This document shows positions 33,081-43,376 of a stretch of 64,000 nucleotides of DNA, piece after piece. Under the pieces are notes generated by a model that was not told where the DNA came from, did not search any database, and saw only the letters and a program-made list of their open reading frames with translations. The stretch is from NCBI GenBank assembly GCA_002839705.1, contig PGYO01000003.1:124001-188000 (forward strand), given 5' to 3'. A program made the translations under genes and the position numbers. The stretch is from Methanobacteriales archaeon HGW-Methanobacteriales-1. Its GTDB lineage: Archaea; Methanobacteriota; Methanobacteria; Methanobacteriales; Methanobacteriaceae. The stretch's first letter is position 1. Every line of letters begins with the position of its first letter.

Positions 33081-33641
33081 ATGAGTCAAGTTTTTGATAA
33101 GTGGGATCTGGAAGAAGTAAAAGTAGAAGACATGGGTCTGGTTAATTACCTATGTTTGGATGAAATAATGGTTCCCCACACTATGGGCCGGCACGTCAAA
33201 AGACAATTCGCCAAATCAAAAGTCTCTATTGTGGAAAGGTTAATGAATAAAATTATGAGAACCCACATAAACGCTGGAAAGAAAAATAAAGCTTTCAGTA
33301 TCGTTGAAGGTTCTTTTGATATTATAAACAAACGATCCAAACAAAACCCCGTGCAAATTCTAGTCAAAGCTGTGGAAAACACTTCTCCTCGGGAAGAAAC
33401 CACCCGTATTAAATACGGTGGAATCGGGTACCAGGTAGCAGTAGATATTGCACCTCAGCGAAGAGTAGACCTCTCTCTCGGTTTCTTAACCAGAGGAGCT
33501 ATGCAATCTGCTTTCAAGAGTAAAAGATCTATGGCAGAAAGTTTAGCTGACGAACTTCTTCTAGCAGCAGAATACGATACTAGAAGTTTCGCTATTCAGA
33601 AAAAAGAAGAAAAAGAGAGAATTGCTAGATCTGCCCACTAA
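33081..33641 (+). CDS. rps7: Ribosomal protein S7 (uS7)
   Basis: A 186-residue archaeal uS7, a primary 16S rRNA binder of the small-subunit head. It shows the conserved KQNPVQILVKAVENTSPREETTRI-type region (split here at about residues 93-116), the YQVAVDIAPQRRVD strand and the C-terminal SFAIQKKEEKERIARSAH. It starts 4 bp after rps12, and the ribosome binding site GAGGT lies within the rps12 end. Confidence 0.96.
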   Translation: MSQVFDKWDLEEVKVEDMGLVNYLCLDEIMVPHTMGRHVKRQFAKSKVSIVERLMNKIMRTHINAGKKNKAFSIVEGSFDIINKRSKQNPVQILVKAVENTSPREETTRIKYGGIGYQVAVDIAPQRRVDLSLGFLTRGAMQSAFKSKRSMAESLADELLLAAEYDTRSFAIQKKEEKERIARSAH

Positions 33642-33719
33642 TTACCATTTTCATATTTTTTTTTAAATGATTTCATGGAAATTATTATTTTCATTAACTT
33701 TTTAAAAAAATGGAATTGG

Positions 33720-33740
33720 TGCATGCTATTTTAGCATGTA
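33720..33740 (+). promoter_or_regulatory. Hairpin in the rps7-fusA spacer
   Basis: CATGCTA (33722-33728) pairs with TAGCATG (33732-33738) around a TTT loop, extended by G-T and T-A pairs to nine pairs. It lies about 75 bases upstream of the fusA start. It could be a terminator, a processing site or an RNA regulatory element; no T-run follows. Confidence 0.4.
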
Positions 33741-33813
33741 TAGGGTATTTCAAAAGATAATAGAATGATTAAATGTAAATTATGAGATTTGTCATATTTA
33801 CCAGGTGATTTTA

Positions 33814-36006
33814 GTGAGTAGACGAGACAAAATGATTAATAGAATAAAAGAGCTGATGTACCAGCCGAAATACATTCGGAACATCGGTATCGTGGCCCAC
33901 ATCGACCACGGAAAGACAACTTTGTCTGACAACCTGTTGGCCGGTGCTGGTATGATATCCTCTGAGTTAGCTGGAGACCAGCGTTTCCTGGATTTCGATG
34001 AGCAGGAACAAGCTAGAGGAATCACCATTGACGCAGCAAACGTGTCCATGGTTCACAAGTATGACGATAACGAATATCTGATTAACCTTATTGATACACC
34101 AGGTCACGTGGACTTTGGTGGGGATGTAACCCGGGCCATGAGAGCTGTAGACGGTGCAGTAGTAGTAGTATGCGCTGTGGAAGGTATCATGCCCCAAACA
34201 GAAACTGTGCTAAGGCAAGCTCTAAAAGAGAATGTAAGGCCAGTTTTATTTATTAACAAGGTTGACCGGTTAATTAACGAATTAAAACTTGATCCGACCG
34301 AACTACAAAATCGGTTCATCAAGACCATTGCCAGCGCTAACAAGCTCATTAAAAACATGGCTCCTAAAGAGCTAAAAGACAAATGGCAAGTTAGAGTAGA
34401 AGATGGAAGTGTCGCTTTCGGATCTGCATATCACAACTGGGCGCTCAATGTGCCAGTCATGCAGGAAACTGGTATCAATTTCAATGATATCATCAACTAC
34501 TGTAAAGACGAAAAACAGAAAGAACTAGCTGATAAAGTACCTCTAGCTGACGTATTACTCGGAATGGTAGTAGAACACTTACCAAGCCCAGATGAATCTC
34601 AAGCTTACCGGGTACCTACCATCTGGCCAGGAGACTTAGACAGTGAAGAAGGCCAAGCCATGCTCAACACTGACCCTGACGGGCCACTAGCAGTAATGAT
34701 TACTGATGTGAGTATTGACAAGCACGCCGGTGAAATCGCTACTGGACGGGTTTACGGTGGAACCATTGAAAAAGGAACTGAAATCTTTTTCGTGGGATCT
34801 CACGGTAAAAACCGGATCCAACAAGTAGGAGTTTACTTCGGACCAGAAAGAGTAAACACTGATAAAGTGCCTGCCGGAAACATTGTAGCTATTACTGGTG
34901 CCAGAAACGCTGTTGCTGGGGAAACTGTCTGTAATGAAGGCCGTAAAATTGAGGCTTTCGAAGGATTAGAACACATCTCCGAACCAGTAGTTACTGTAGC
35001 AGTAGAAGCTAAAAACACCAAGGACCTGCCTAAACTAATTGAAGTTTTAAGGCAAGTAGGTAAAGAAGATCCAACCGTTAAGGTAGAGATCAACGAAGAA
35101 ACTGGAGAGCACCTCATATCAGGTATGGGTGAACTTCACTTGGAAATTATCGCTTACCGTATCAATGAAAAAGGTGTAGAAATTGAAACCTCAGAACCAA
35201 TCGTAGTATACCGGGAAACCATTGCCGGAACTGCAGGACCTGTGGAAGGAAAATCACCTAACAAGCACAACAAGTTCTACATTGAAATTGAACCCTTAGA
35301 AGACGAAATATTCCAGGCCATCCAAAGTGGAGACATTAAGGAAGGCCGTGTTAAAGGTAAAGACCTGAACGCTAAACTCATGGAACTAGGTCTGGAAAAA
35401 GACCAAGCCCGGAAAGTTTGGGATGTTTACAGTAGATCACTATTAATTAACATGACCAGAGGTATCCAGTACCTGGACGAAATCAAGGAACTTTTAATGG
35501 AAGGTTTCGAGAGCGCCATGGACGATGGACCTATTGCTAAAGAAAAGGTCATGGGAATCAAAATCAAACTCATGGATGCAAAAATACACGAAGATGCGGT
35601 ACACCGAGGACCTGCCCAAGTATTGCCTGCTATCAGGAAAGCAGTATACGGATCCTTAATGCTGGCTGAGCCAACATTACTGGAACCTATCCAAAAGGTA
35701 TTCATCAACGTGCCTCAAGATTACATGGGATCATCTACCAGAGAAGTTCAGAACAGAAGAGGCCAAATTGTGGATATGTCCCAGGAAGGAGACATGGCCA
35801 CCGTAGAATCCAAGGTTCCTGTAGCGGAAATGTTTGGATTTGCAGGTGACATTCGTTCTGCAGCTGAAGGAAGATGTTTGTGGTCCACCGAGAACTCAGG
35901 ATTTGAAAGACTGCCTCGGGAACTGCAAAAACAAATAATAAGAGAAATTAGGGACAGAAAAGGCCTATCTCCAGAACCATATGGTCCTGAACACTACATA
36001 GGTTAA
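33814..36006 (+). CDS. fusA: Elongation factor 2 (aEF-2)
   Basis: The 730-residue GTPase that drives ribosomal translocation. G motifs: [19 protein letters not shown] and FINKVDR. The diphthamide loop [15 protein letters not shown] near the C-terminus holds the His that archaea modify to diphthamide. The GTG at 33814 gives the family start [14 protein letters not shown] and follows GGTGATTTTA; an in-frame GTG at 33805 lies on that box. Confidence 0.97.
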   Translation: MSRRDKMINRIKELMYQPKYIRNIGIVAHIDHGKTTLSDNLLAGAGMISSELAGDQRFLDFDEQEQARGITIDAANVSMVHKYDDNEYLINLIDTPGHVDFGGDVTRAMRAVDGAVVVVCAVEGIMPQTETVLRQALKENVRPVLFINKVDRLINELKLDPTELQNRFIKTIASANKLIKNMAPKELKDKWQVRVEDGSVAFGSAYHNWALNVPVMQETGINFNDIINYCKDEKQKELADKVPLADVLLGMVVEHLPSPDESQAYRVPTIWPGDLDSEEGQAMLNTDPDGPLAVMITDVSIDKHAGEIATGRVYGGTIEKGTEIFFVGSHGKNRIQQVGVYFGPERVNTDKVPAGNIVAITGARNAVAGETVCNEGRKIEAFEGLEHISEPVVTVAVEAKNTKDLPKLIEVLRQVGKEDPTVKVEINEETGEHLISGMGELHLEIIAYRINEKGVEIETSEPIVVYRETIAGTAGPVEGKSPNKHNKFYIEIEPLEDEIFQAIQSGDIKEGRVKGKDLNAKLMELGLEKDQARKVWDVYSRSLLINMTRGIQYLDEIKELLMEGFESAMDDGPIAKEKVMGIKIKLMDAKIHEDAVHRGPAQVLPAIRKAVYGSLMLAEPTLLEPIQKVFINVPQDYMGSSTREVQNRRGQIVDMSQEGDMATVESKVPVAEMFGFAGDIRSAAEGRCLWSTENSGFERLPRELQKQIIREIRDRKGLSPEPYGPEHYIG

Positions 36007-36101
36007 ATCTAACCTTATTTTTCAATTTAAATCTTTTAAATTAAAAAAACTGAATGATGACAATGTTCCCAGTGGACAACAACATCATTAGCTATTTAAA
36101 G

Positions 36102-36121
36102 GGTTAAGTCTAAACTTAACC
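36102..36121 (+). promoter_or_regulatory. Inverted repeat just downstream of a TATA box, before tuf
   Basis: GGTTAAG (36102-36108) and CTTAACC (36115-36121) form a perfect 7-bp inverted repeat with a six-base centre. It lies about ten bases after a TATA-like TATTTAAAG (about 36093) and 50 bases before tuf. That is near the expected transcription start, so it may be an operator or a 5' RNA hairpin. Confidence 0.4.
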
Positions 36122-36171
36122 TAAGCTCAAATTAACTGATTGCTTAACGCAAATAAATGGAGGTATTGTTA

Positions 36172-37413
36172 ATGGCTAAAACAAAAGAACACATGAACTT
36201 GGCGTTTATTGGACACGTAGACCACGGAAAATCAACCCTTGTGGGACACTTATTACTCCAATCCGGAGCTATCGCTGAACAACAGCTAGCAGAAGGGGAA
36301 AACAAGTTCAGATTTGTAATGGATAAATTAGGTGAAGAAAGAGAAAGAGGAGTAACCATCGATTTAGCTCACGCTAAGTTTGAAACTCCAAAGTACGAAT
36401 TTACTATTGTGGACTGTCCTGGTCACCGTGATTTCGTTAAAAATATGATTACTGGTGCTTCCCAGGCTGACGCCGCAGTATTAGTAGTCTCTATTGACGA
36501 CGGTATCATGCCACAAACTAAAGAACACGCATTTTTGGCTAGAACCCTCGGTATCAACCAGATAATCATCGGTATCAATAAAATGGACCTGGTTAACTAC
36601 GATGAAGAGAAGTTCAACGCCTTAAAAGGCGAAGTTTCTGACTTGATTAAGACTGTAGCTTACAAGCCAGCAGACATCAACTTCATACCACTCTCTGCTT
36701 TCGAAGGAGACAACATAACCACCAAGAGTGAAAACACTCCATGGTACAAAGGACCTTCTCTCGTAGAAGCTCTACAACTCTTCACTGCTCCTGAGAAACC
36801 AACCAAATTACCACTACGAGTACCTATCCAGGATGTTTATTCCATCACTGGTGTGGGAACCGTTCCAGTGGGAAGAATCGAAACCGGAATCATGAAGAAA
36901 GCTGAAAGTGTAATCTTTGAACCGGCCGGAGTTATCGGAGAAGTTAAATCCATCGAGATGCACCACGAAATGCTCGATTCAGCAGAACCTGGTGACAACG
37001 TAGGATTCAACGTACGTGGTGTAGGTAAAAACGATGTGCGAAGAGGAGACGTTGCAGGACACCCTGACAGCGCCCCAAGTGTAGCTAAAGAGTTCACCGC
37101 ACAGATCGTTGTATTACAACACCCTGGTGTTATCACCGTAGGATACACACCTGTATTCCACTGTCACACCGCTCAGGTCGCCTGTACTTTCTTAGAATTA
37201 GTTAACAAGATGAACCCAGCAACTGGTCAAGTGGATGAAGAAAACCCTGACTTCCTCAAAACCGGTAACGCTGCAATAGTGAAAGTTAAACCAACCAAAC
37301 CTATGGTTATCGAAAAGATCAAGGACATTCCACACATGGGTAGATTTGCTATCCGGGACATGGGTCAAACCGTGGCCGCTGGTATGTGTATTGACATCGT
37401 CAAAGCCAAATAG
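36172..37413 (+). CDS. tuf: Elongation factor 1-alpha (aEF1A)
   Basis: The 413-residue GTPase that brings aminoacyl-tRNA to the ribosome. Motifs: [26 protein letters not shown] and GINKMD; domains 2 and 3 follow with [13 protein letters not shown] and the C-terminal [18 protein letters not shown] 36172 lies seven bases after GGAGGT; an in-frame ATG at 36157 lies before that box and is less likely. rps10 begins 44 bp downstream. Confidence 0.97.
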   Translation: MAKTKEHMNLAFIGHVDHGKSTLVGHLLLQSGAIAEQQLAEGENKFRFVMDKLGEERERGVTIDLAHAKFETPKYEFTIVDCPGHRDFVKNMITGASQADAAVLVVSIDDGIMPQTKEHAFLARTLGINQIIIGINKMDLVNYDEEKFNALKGEVSDLIKTVAYKPADINFIPLSAFEGDNITTKSENTPWYKGPSLVEALQLFTAPEKPTKLPLRVPIQDVYSITGVGTVPVGRIETGIMKKAESVIFEPAGVIGEVKSIEMHHEMLDSAEPGDNVGFNVRGVGKNDVRRGDVAGHPDSAPSVAKEFTAQIVVLQHPGVITVGYTPVFHCHTAQVACTFLELVNKMNPATGQVDEENPDFLKTGNAAIVKVKPTKPMVIEKIKDIPHMGRFAIRDMGQTVAAGMCIDIVKAK

Positions 37414-37457
37414 GTTTAATTAACCTTTTACTCTTTTATTTTTTGGAGACTAAAAAA

Positions 37458-37766
37458 ATGCACAACGCAAGAATTAAACTCACAGGGACTGACCCTGAAA
37501 AATTGGCCTATGTCTGCGAACAGCTAAGAAAAATAGCTGAACGAACTGGCGTAGATCTCTCTGGCCCTATCCCATTACCAACTAAAAAGCTGGTAGTGCC
37601 TACCCGTAAATCACCAGATGGTGAAGGGAAAGCAACCTGGGAAAAATGGGAACTAAGAATCCACAAAAGATTAGTGGGTATCGAAGCCGACGAGCGAGCC
37701 ATGAGACAGGTCATGAAGGTAAATGTACCTGACAACGTGAGTATCGAGATTGAATTAAAGAGCTAA
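37458..37766 (+). CDS. rps10: Ribosomal protein S10 (uS10)
   Basis: A 102-residue archaeal uS10 with the opening [16 protein letters not shown], the loop [23 protein letters not shown] and the C-terminal [14 protein letters not shown] 37458 is nine bases after TTGGAG; the in-frame TTG at 37443 overlaps that box. It is the last gene of the translation block, and its stop codon lies within a terminator stem. Confidence 0.96.
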   Translation: MHNARIKLTGTDPEKLAYVCEQLRKIAERTGVDLSGPIPLPTKKLVVPTRKSPDGEGKATWEKWELRIHKRLVGIEADERAMRQVMKVNVPDNVSIEIELKS

Positions 37767-37813
37767 ATTGCAATTTGCAATATAGCAAACCCCTATTTTT
37801 TATTATATTAGGG
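37762..37813 (+). terminator. Terminator of the translation-gene block
   Basis: Nested stems GCTA/TAGC and ATTGC/GCAAT (37762-37786, one A-A mismatch, loop AATTT) overlap the rps10 stop codon. They are followed by CCCCTATTTTTTATT. A second weak stem, CCCTA/TAGGG (37791-37813), surrounds the T-run. Confidence 0.6.
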
Positions 37814-37845
37814 CCTACTGTTTATTTTTGAATATTATTCTCATT

Positions 37846-37930
37846 GCCGGAATAGTCTAGCTTGGTAAGGCGCGGGACTTGAAATCCCGTGGAGACTCTC
37901 TCCGCCTGGGTTCAAATCCCAGTTCCGGCG
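37846..37930 (+). tRNA. tRNA-Ser (anticodon TGA)
   Basis: An 85-base class II tRNA. The acceptor GCCGGAA pairs with TTCCGGC. The anticodon stem CGGGA/TCCCG encloses CTTGAAA, giving anticodon TGA. A long variable arm (GGAGACTCTCTCC) and the T-arm GGGTTCAAATCCC follow. It marks the border between core translation genes and the accessory region. Confidence 0.95.
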
Positions 37931-38136
37931 TTTTTGTTTTTATTTATTATAACATTATTACAAAAATTTAAAATAGGTTTTTAATGATTAAATAAAATTT
38001 TACTTTTTGAATAATAATCTGTTAAAATAAAATTATACAATAATAGACTCACATCAAAAAAAAGTTTAAATAATTAGTGAATACACTAATTTTAATCATG
38101 AAAAAATAGATATAAGATTAATTCATGTTTATTAAA

Positions 38137-39252
38137 TTATATTAATTGTAATATATCCAGATCAAGAAATCTAGGTATATCACTAAACTGATTTCTTAAA
38201 TCATCATGATATCTGGTTGGAGCAAATACTACAAAAACTTCATTATATTCAAATTCTAAGTCATCAGGAACTCTCCATTCTCGCTCATGATGAAAATCAA
38301 ATCGACTAATGTTTATCTTATTAGTATAAGGTTTTATATCATCCTTTACCGCATCGGTACTTAACAAATTATCCCGGATATATAATGCGGGGGCTCCATT
38401 TTTTTTAAAAATTAATCCCTTTAAAAAGCCTACACCAAACTTACTATAATTATCAGAATGTCTTTTTAGTCCACGAATCGTTAAATCCGCGAAGCAAACC
38501 GATTTAGTTTTATGTGTATGTCCATAGTAACCTGTTTCAGACGCTATGAGTTTCTTTTCTCCTAATATTTTAGTTAAAGTCTCAAATGGGTTTTCATTTT
38601 TTATTAAGTGTGTTACCATTATAGTTAAATCAAAATTTTCCATAGCTTCACCAATATAAAAATTACGATTTTCATCTATCGAATTTATCGCATCTTTATA
38701 TTTTTCTAAAGGTCTTTTTATTTCGTTTATTATGTCTTCATCATAAAAACATCTGTTACAAACGTATTCTGTTTTTTCAAAAGAACTAGTACCACCTATT
38801 TCATTAATACAATTATCTTTATGGAGAATTCCACAGCTATCACATTTTATATAATTTTTATAATGATCATCGCAAGCCCAAACTCTACATATATTGCAAA
38901 TATTTTGTTCAACACATGTTTTATGGACTTTTTGATTACAATCGTCATGACTACAAAAAATATAATTATTCTTATCCTCATCTTGATACTTTATCAATTG
39001 ATCACAAATACTACAAATATTTTCATGACTTGAGTCAATAGATATATGATTTTCTAATTTATTACAATCCCAACAAACGGAAATAATAATATTATCGTCG
39101 TATTTACTTTGATAAACAGTAGTTTCTTTTCCACATCCGGGACATTTATCATTATACGACTCTTCAAGTGAATATTTTTCTACATATCCTTGAATTTCTT
39201 TTTCCAGCTCTTTTCTAGCTTTTTGAATCATTTCTTTAATGTCATTATCCAT
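38137..39252 (-). CDS. Multi-zinc-finger protein with AbiGi-like C-terminal domain
   Basis: A 371-residue protein in two parts. Residues about 37-168 contain at least seven Cys pairs and several His in treble-clef/PHD-like order (C37/C40, C60/C63, C80/C83, C100/C105, C119/C122, C137/C140, C165/C168). Residues about 215-371 resemble, from memory, the abortive-infection AbiGi 'antitoxin' family: SVCFADLTIRGLKRHSDNY, YSKFGVGFLKG, and a late EREWRVPDD followed by VFVVFAPTRYHDDL. It has no membrane helix. The ribosome binding site AAGAGGTGCTCAT precedes the ATG. It is divergent from three unknown genes. A role in phage defence is inferred from the C-terminal resemblance only. Confidence 0.65.
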   Translation of the reverse strand: MDNDIKEMIQKARKELEKEIQGYVEKYSLEESYNDKCPGCGKETTVYQSKYDDNIIISVCWDCNKLENHISIDSSHENICSICDQLIKYQDEDKNNYIFCSHDDCNQKVHKTCVEQNICNICRVWACDDHYKNYIKCDSCGILHKDNCINEIGGTSSFEKTEYVCNRCFYDEDIINEIKRPLEKYKDAINSIDENRNFYIGEAMENFDLTIMVTHLIKNENPFETLTKILGEKKLIASETGYYGHTHKTKSVCFADLTIRGLKRHSDNYSKFGVGFLKGLIFKKNGAPALYIRDNLLSTDAVKDDIKPYTNKINISRFDFHHEREWRVPDDLEFEYNEVFVVFAPTRYHDDLRNQFSDIPRFLDLDILQLI

Positions 39253-39535
39253 ATGAGCACCTCTTAAAATGTTAATCTAAACCATGAAAAAAAATCAAAC
39301 CTGACAAAAAGATTTAAAACAAATCAAAAATGAATTAGTTTAAAACATCTCAATTAACCTTAATTAAAAAATTTTGGTAAAATTCAGACAGATTAAGGTC
39401 ATATTTTATATTTTAATAATTTTAGAAAAACTAAGTTTAGATTGAACCGTTTTTCTATCTTTTTCAACTATTATTCATACCCTCAACAAATTTTATATAT
39501 AATATATATTTATTCATATTAAATAAAATAATAAT

Positions 39536-40519
39536 ATGAAATATGAGTTTGAAGTCTTAAAATCCCAAGATATCCACATGATAGCTAAAAAAATAGCTGA
39601 ATCAAGCAACTATTCTGTAATTATAACCCTAATTAGTGGTGACATATTGGTGGGGGATCTTCATCTTGATGAAAAATTTTTTAAAAAACCTCCCCAAGAA
39701 GACGGATGGTTAGTTGTGGAAAAAAATTCTGGGGGCTATTTATCTGTGAATCTTAATCCAGAGTCAATACTGTTTAATACAGAAGAAGGTAAAACTGGAG
39801 ATTCTCACGAAATATATCTAAGAAATGATATAATTGCAGATATTAGGTATCTTAACTGGGATAATTTAGAACCTGTGAAAAATATACCCAATCCATTTGC
39901 ACAAATGGTTTGCACAAATAATTTTAAGATAGCTAAAAAATTTGGGTTAAAGATTGGTGGATTAAGTGAATTTTCTCTTTCAGTAGAAAATATTCCTCAA
40001 GAGGGTATTAAATTTAACAAAGACACTCTTCTTTTTGTAGATTGGGAATTCATGTCTAAATTATCAGATGGAGCCAGTATATCCCTATCTTTATATGGAT
40101 TAAGCATTAAATTAGGAAAAAATTCCATGCAGTTTGCATTATCTAAAATTAAAGCAGGTAAAATAGAAAAAATTCTTAGTTTTCTCCTTGAACCTTTCCC
40201 TTTTGAAGATGCTAGAATATCAGGATATTTGGTTTTTCCTCATGAAGAAATTAATACTGAAATTGAAGGTGAAGATTGTATAATTGCATTATGTTGTAAA
40301 ACAGAATCATTTGATCCGGAAGCTCCATATATACCCATAATATTGAAAAAAAAGTATATTAAGTATCCTATAGAATATCTTTCTTGTATACGATCAGAGA
40401 TTGTTTTTTATGGTGAATTTATGGAGATACCTATTATTGAAAAAGGAATTTCTTCTACAGCAAGTCTGGTAGTAAAAGGATTTGCATATTTAGAAAAAAA
40501 TGATTACATAGAAATTTAA
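39536..40519 (+). CDS. Hypothetical protein, possibly leaderless
   Basis: I do not recognise this 327-residue protein. It is soluble and beta-rich and has no signal peptide, membrane helix or catalytic motif that I can name. The N-terminal third contains SVIITLISGDILVGDLHLDE, which recalls a small beta-barrel (Sm/SH3-like) strand pattern. No ribosome binding site precedes the ATG, but TATA-like TTTTATATATAATATATATTT lies about 30-45 bases upstream, so the transcript may start at or near the ATG. It is the first of three same-strand unknown genes facing away from the zinc-finger gene. Confidence 0.7.
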   Translation: MKYEFEVLKSQDIHMIAKKIAESSNYSVIITLISGDILVGDLHLDEKFFKKPPQEDGWLVVEKNSGGYLSVNLNPESILFNTEEGKTGDSHEIYLRNDIIADIRYLNWDNLEPVKNIPNPFAQMVCTNNFKIAKKFGLKIGGLSEFSLSVENIPQEGIKFNKDTLLFVDWEFMSKLSDGASISLSLYGLSIKLGKNSMQFALSKIKAGKIEKILSFLLEPFPFEDARISGYLVFPHEEINTEIEGEDCIIALCCKTESFDPEAPYIPIILKKKYIKYPIEYLSCIRSEIVFYGEFMEIPIIEKGISSTASLVVKGFAYLEKNDYIEI

Positions 40520-40575
40520 TCTAAAAAAGCATTATAATACATAGTAGTAAAGAAATTATTAAAGGGGGAACTTTT

Positions 40576-41586
40576 TTGGATAGAGATATTATTGATTATA
40601 TTTTGATAGGAATCCAGATCTTTACATTAATTTTTTTGGTTATTTATGTGATTAAAACCTGGGAAATGGCTACTGCGACTAAAGATGCTGCAAAAGTTTC
40701 TGAAAGGACTTTGGATGAACTGAAAAGTAACCGTGATCAAGAAACAGCACCATATGTAATAATTTATATTGATATACCTAAATCTGATAAGTTAATGTAT
40801 TTAGTTATCAAGAATATTGGGAAGAGCATAGCAAAAAATGTTAAATTTCAGTTTAGTCCACAACTTACCAGTAGTAAAGAGTTATTTGAGAATAGTAGTT
40901 TTTTAAATGAAGGTATAGCTTCCATGCCTCCAGGATATGAGTTAAAAACGTTTTTTGATATTTCCCATAATTACTTTGAAAACGAGCTCCCATTTATATA
41001 TGATGTTAAAATTGAGTATCAAGGTGGAATCTCTAATAAAAAAAGAGTATCTGAGCAGAAAATAGATCTAATGGCTTTTTATGATTTACTTTATGTTTCA
41101 GAAAAAAATATGGATCATTTAGTAGGAGAACTTGAAAAAATTAGTGATAGTCATAAAAAAACATCAGATAATATCTATGAAATCCGGAAGATAATTAAAC
41201 ATGGTATTTGGCTTAAAAATTCTCAAGAATCTAATATTTTCAAATCACAAGAAAATAATTGGTTAGATGATTCCATCTTCAAACTTAATGAATTCTTAAT
41301 TTTTTATAGTGTTTATAAAAATGAAGAATTTAAAATAGATCCCTTCCTTTCAGACATTAAAAATCGATTTAATAGCCTAGGAGCAGAAATATTGATAATA
41401 TCTTCTAATTCTACCATTCCTGAAGAGATTAATGAAAATTTAATGGATATTGGAATTAAAATATTTAAATTAGGCAGATTTATTGAGAGTTTGGGGAATA
41501 AAACAAGTTTTGAAGAATTTGCTGAGGATATAGCGGTTTTAGTTAAAGATTGTATTATTAAGATTGAATCATTCTCTAAAAAATAG
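40576..41586 (+). CDS. Hypothetical single-pass membrane protein
   Basis: This 336-residue protein has one N-terminal membrane helix (residues about 5-27, IIDYILIGIQIFTLIFLVIY), then a short charged helical segment. A beta domain with the segment YLVIKNIGKSIAKNVKF looks immunoglobulin-like, and a long helical C-terminal part follows. The TTG start at 40576 follows GGGGGAACTTTT. It begins 56 bp after the preceding unknown gene and may be co-transcribed. Similar helix-plus-'KNIGKSIAKNV' proteins are common as single hypothetical genes; their function is not known to me. Confidence 0.65.
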   Translation: MDRDIIDYILIGIQIFTLIFLVIYVIKTWEMATATKDAAKVSERTLDELKSNRDQETAPYVIIYIDIPKSDKLMYLVIKNIGKSIAKNVKFQFSPQLTSSKELFENSSFLNEGIASMPPGYELKTFFDISHNYFENELPFIYDVKIEYQGGISNKKRVSEQKIDLMAFYDLLYVSEKNMDHLVGELEKISDSHKKTSDNIYEIRKIIKHGIWLKNSQESNIFKSQENNWLDDSIFKLNEFLIFYSVYKNEEFKIDPFLSDIKNRFNSLGAEILIISSNSTIPEEINENLMDIGIKIFKLGRFIESLGNKTSFEEFAEDIAVLVKDCIIKIESFSKK

Positions 41587-41906
41587 TTTAACTAGATATT
41601 TTTTCATTTATTCTATTTTTTTATTGAATTTTTAATATGGAAACTAACAAGAACATTTTGTACATTTTCGAAAAACAAATTACCCACATAAGCATCTAAA
41701 TAAAGATTATATGTTTATGTTATTATGCAATAACCACTGACCGGGACATGGAATTTCAACCCATATCATTGAATATAGAGATAAGAAACATTGGCCTTTG
41801 GTTAAAGGCATAGATGTAGGATTGTGGATTAGGCCTCTACATATATAAAATTAAAAAAAGAAAATCAAAAGAAATTTTCAAAGTTAAATAAAAAATAAGG
41901 GATTAT
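41587..41906. other. Intergenic stretch with a short duplicated gene fragment
   Basis: About 320 bp without an intact gene. Bases 41751-41774 (GGAATTTCAACCCATATCAT...) match 42989-43012 of the hydrolase remnant in 23 of 24 positions, and the frame there (GISTHIIE) is the same. The following codons (to a stop near 41850) do not match the hydrolase. Confidence 0.5.
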
Positions 41907-42770
41907 ATGAAACCTAATGAACCAATTTTCAAAAGAATAGATTTGTCAGAATATTCTGAACAAGAAAGATTAGAAGCATTTGAATATACAGCAGAATATT
42001 TTATCAAAAATTCAAAATATAGAAATACTCAGCCAAAAGATTTACTTTTTAATGAAAACGAAGAAATAAATATAGATTTATGGCCATCTAATAAATCGAC
42101 TCGAGAAGAGTTAGATTCATTTAAAAATATCTTTAGAGAATTTGGAGATACCTCTGGCCAAATTTCAAATGAACCTCGCGGTATTAGTGTAGAAACTGCG
42201 ATTTATTTTATTAGTGGGGCTATTGCTGCAGGATTTTTTGGTAAATGTGGTTCGGATGCATATGATTTACTTAAAGGTAAACTTAAAGACCTTTTATTAA
42301 AACGTGGTGAAAATGCAAAATTAGATGATCATGAAATAGATGGTTATCTGAACCTGAAATATGACGATACAAATACAACGTTTTATTATGCATGTTTTTA
42401 CTCATCAGAAAAGGAAATAAATAATTTTCTTTCTAACATACATACAATTGATTCTTTTATGAATAAAGCCCGAGAATTGAACTTTTTTCCATTTAATAAA
42501 GGTACAGGATTTGATATTCACGTTGAATTTGGTCAAAAGACTAATTATGATTGGGATATTCGAATAAGAAGATATATTCAAGAAGGACGATCAATTGTCT
42601 TTAATGAATTTCAAAAGAGCCTATTAAAAACTAAAAAACTTGATGAATTACAATGGGAAGATATTAAATGGGAAAAAGTTGAAATCATGACCCCTGAAGA
42701 CATAGAGGAACTCGCTATTAAAAAACTGAAAGAGATTAAAGAAAAAAGAAATACAAAGATTATTCTCTAA
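41907..42770 (+). CDS. Hypothetical protein with a central hydrophobic helix
   Basis: I do not recognise this 287-residue protein. An acidic N-terminal 95 residues leads into a hydrophobic segment (residues about 97-120, ETAIYFISGAIAAGFFG) followed by KCGSDAYDLLKGKLKDLL. The remainder is mixed alpha/beta with many Lys and Glu. The short central helix could be a membrane or oligomerisation segment of the sort seen in defence effectors, but no named motif is present. The start follows AAGGGATTAT. It lies 320 bp after the previous gene, so its own promoter is likely. Confidence 0.65.
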   Translation: MKPNEPIFKRIDLSEYSEQERLEAFEYTAEYFIKNSKYRNTQPKDLLFNENEEINIDLWPSNKSTREELDSFKNIFREFGDTSGQISNEPRGISVETAIYFISGAIAAGFFGKCGSDAYDLLKGKLKDLLLKRGENAKLDDHEIDGYLNLKYDDTNTTFYYACFYSSEKEINNFLSNIHTIDSFMNKARELNFFPFNKGTGFDIHVEFGQKTNYDWDIRIRRYIQEGRSIVFNEFQKSLLKTKKLDELQWEDIKWEKVEIMTPEDIEELAIKKLKEIKEKRNTKIIL

Positions 42771-42947
42771 CTTTGAGCATATATTACATAGGCCTGAACA
42801 GGGCCCTTAACAGTTATTTTAATTCTTTCTTCTAATTTACAGTGAATTTATATGTTACAAATTCAATTATTTTAAATAAAATCTTTAAATTATGCCATCA
42901 CTCCAATTTAAAAAAACATATCACAAACCTAATCACAATAAAATATC

Positions 42948-43330
42948 ATGGCCATAGAAAACACATTCCAGCATCAGCAAATTGACATCAATGGAATTTC
43001 AACTCATATCATTGAAGCTGGAAACAATAAAAGGCCAACTATTCTATTTCTTTATGGTTATCTTGAAAACTGATGTGGCCTACTCAAGTGTAATGGCCCT
43101 ATTAAAAGAAAATTATCATATTTTATCTCTGGATATGCCAGGAGTTGGGAAATCCAGTCAATTGTTCCAGTGATAAATTTACCATAGCCAGTTTCATTCA
43201 GGGCCTGATTCATCACTTTAATCTAAATAATGTAACTTATACAAGGCCATGAATTAGGCGGTATGGTCACCTATTCTTTTTTAAGAAATTTTCCAAGTAA
43301 TTTTACGGTTAAATTAGATAATTATTTATA
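42948..43330 (+). pseudogene. Decayed alpha/beta hydrolase gene
   Basis: The sequence reads as an alpha/beta hydrolase broken by stops and frameshifts. The first frame gives IDINGISTHIIEAG...RPTILFLYGYLEN and then a TGA. A second frame continues SVMALLKENYHILSLDMPGVGKS. A third gives FTIASFIQGLIHHFNLNNVT and HELGGMVTYSFLRNFPSNF, which contains the nucleophile-elbow region. The order matches a normal hydrolase N-terminal half, and the rest is missing. It is clearly not functional as read here. Confidence 0.75.
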
Positions 43331-43376
43331 AAAAGTATAAAAAATTATTATTAATTATTGTAAAGGTGTTTAGAAC

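Noticed and set aside
37846-43300. Integrative element inserted at tRNA-Ser
   Set aside because: tRNA genes are common attachment sites and accessory genes follow, but I found no repeat of the tRNA 3' end downstream and no integrase gene.
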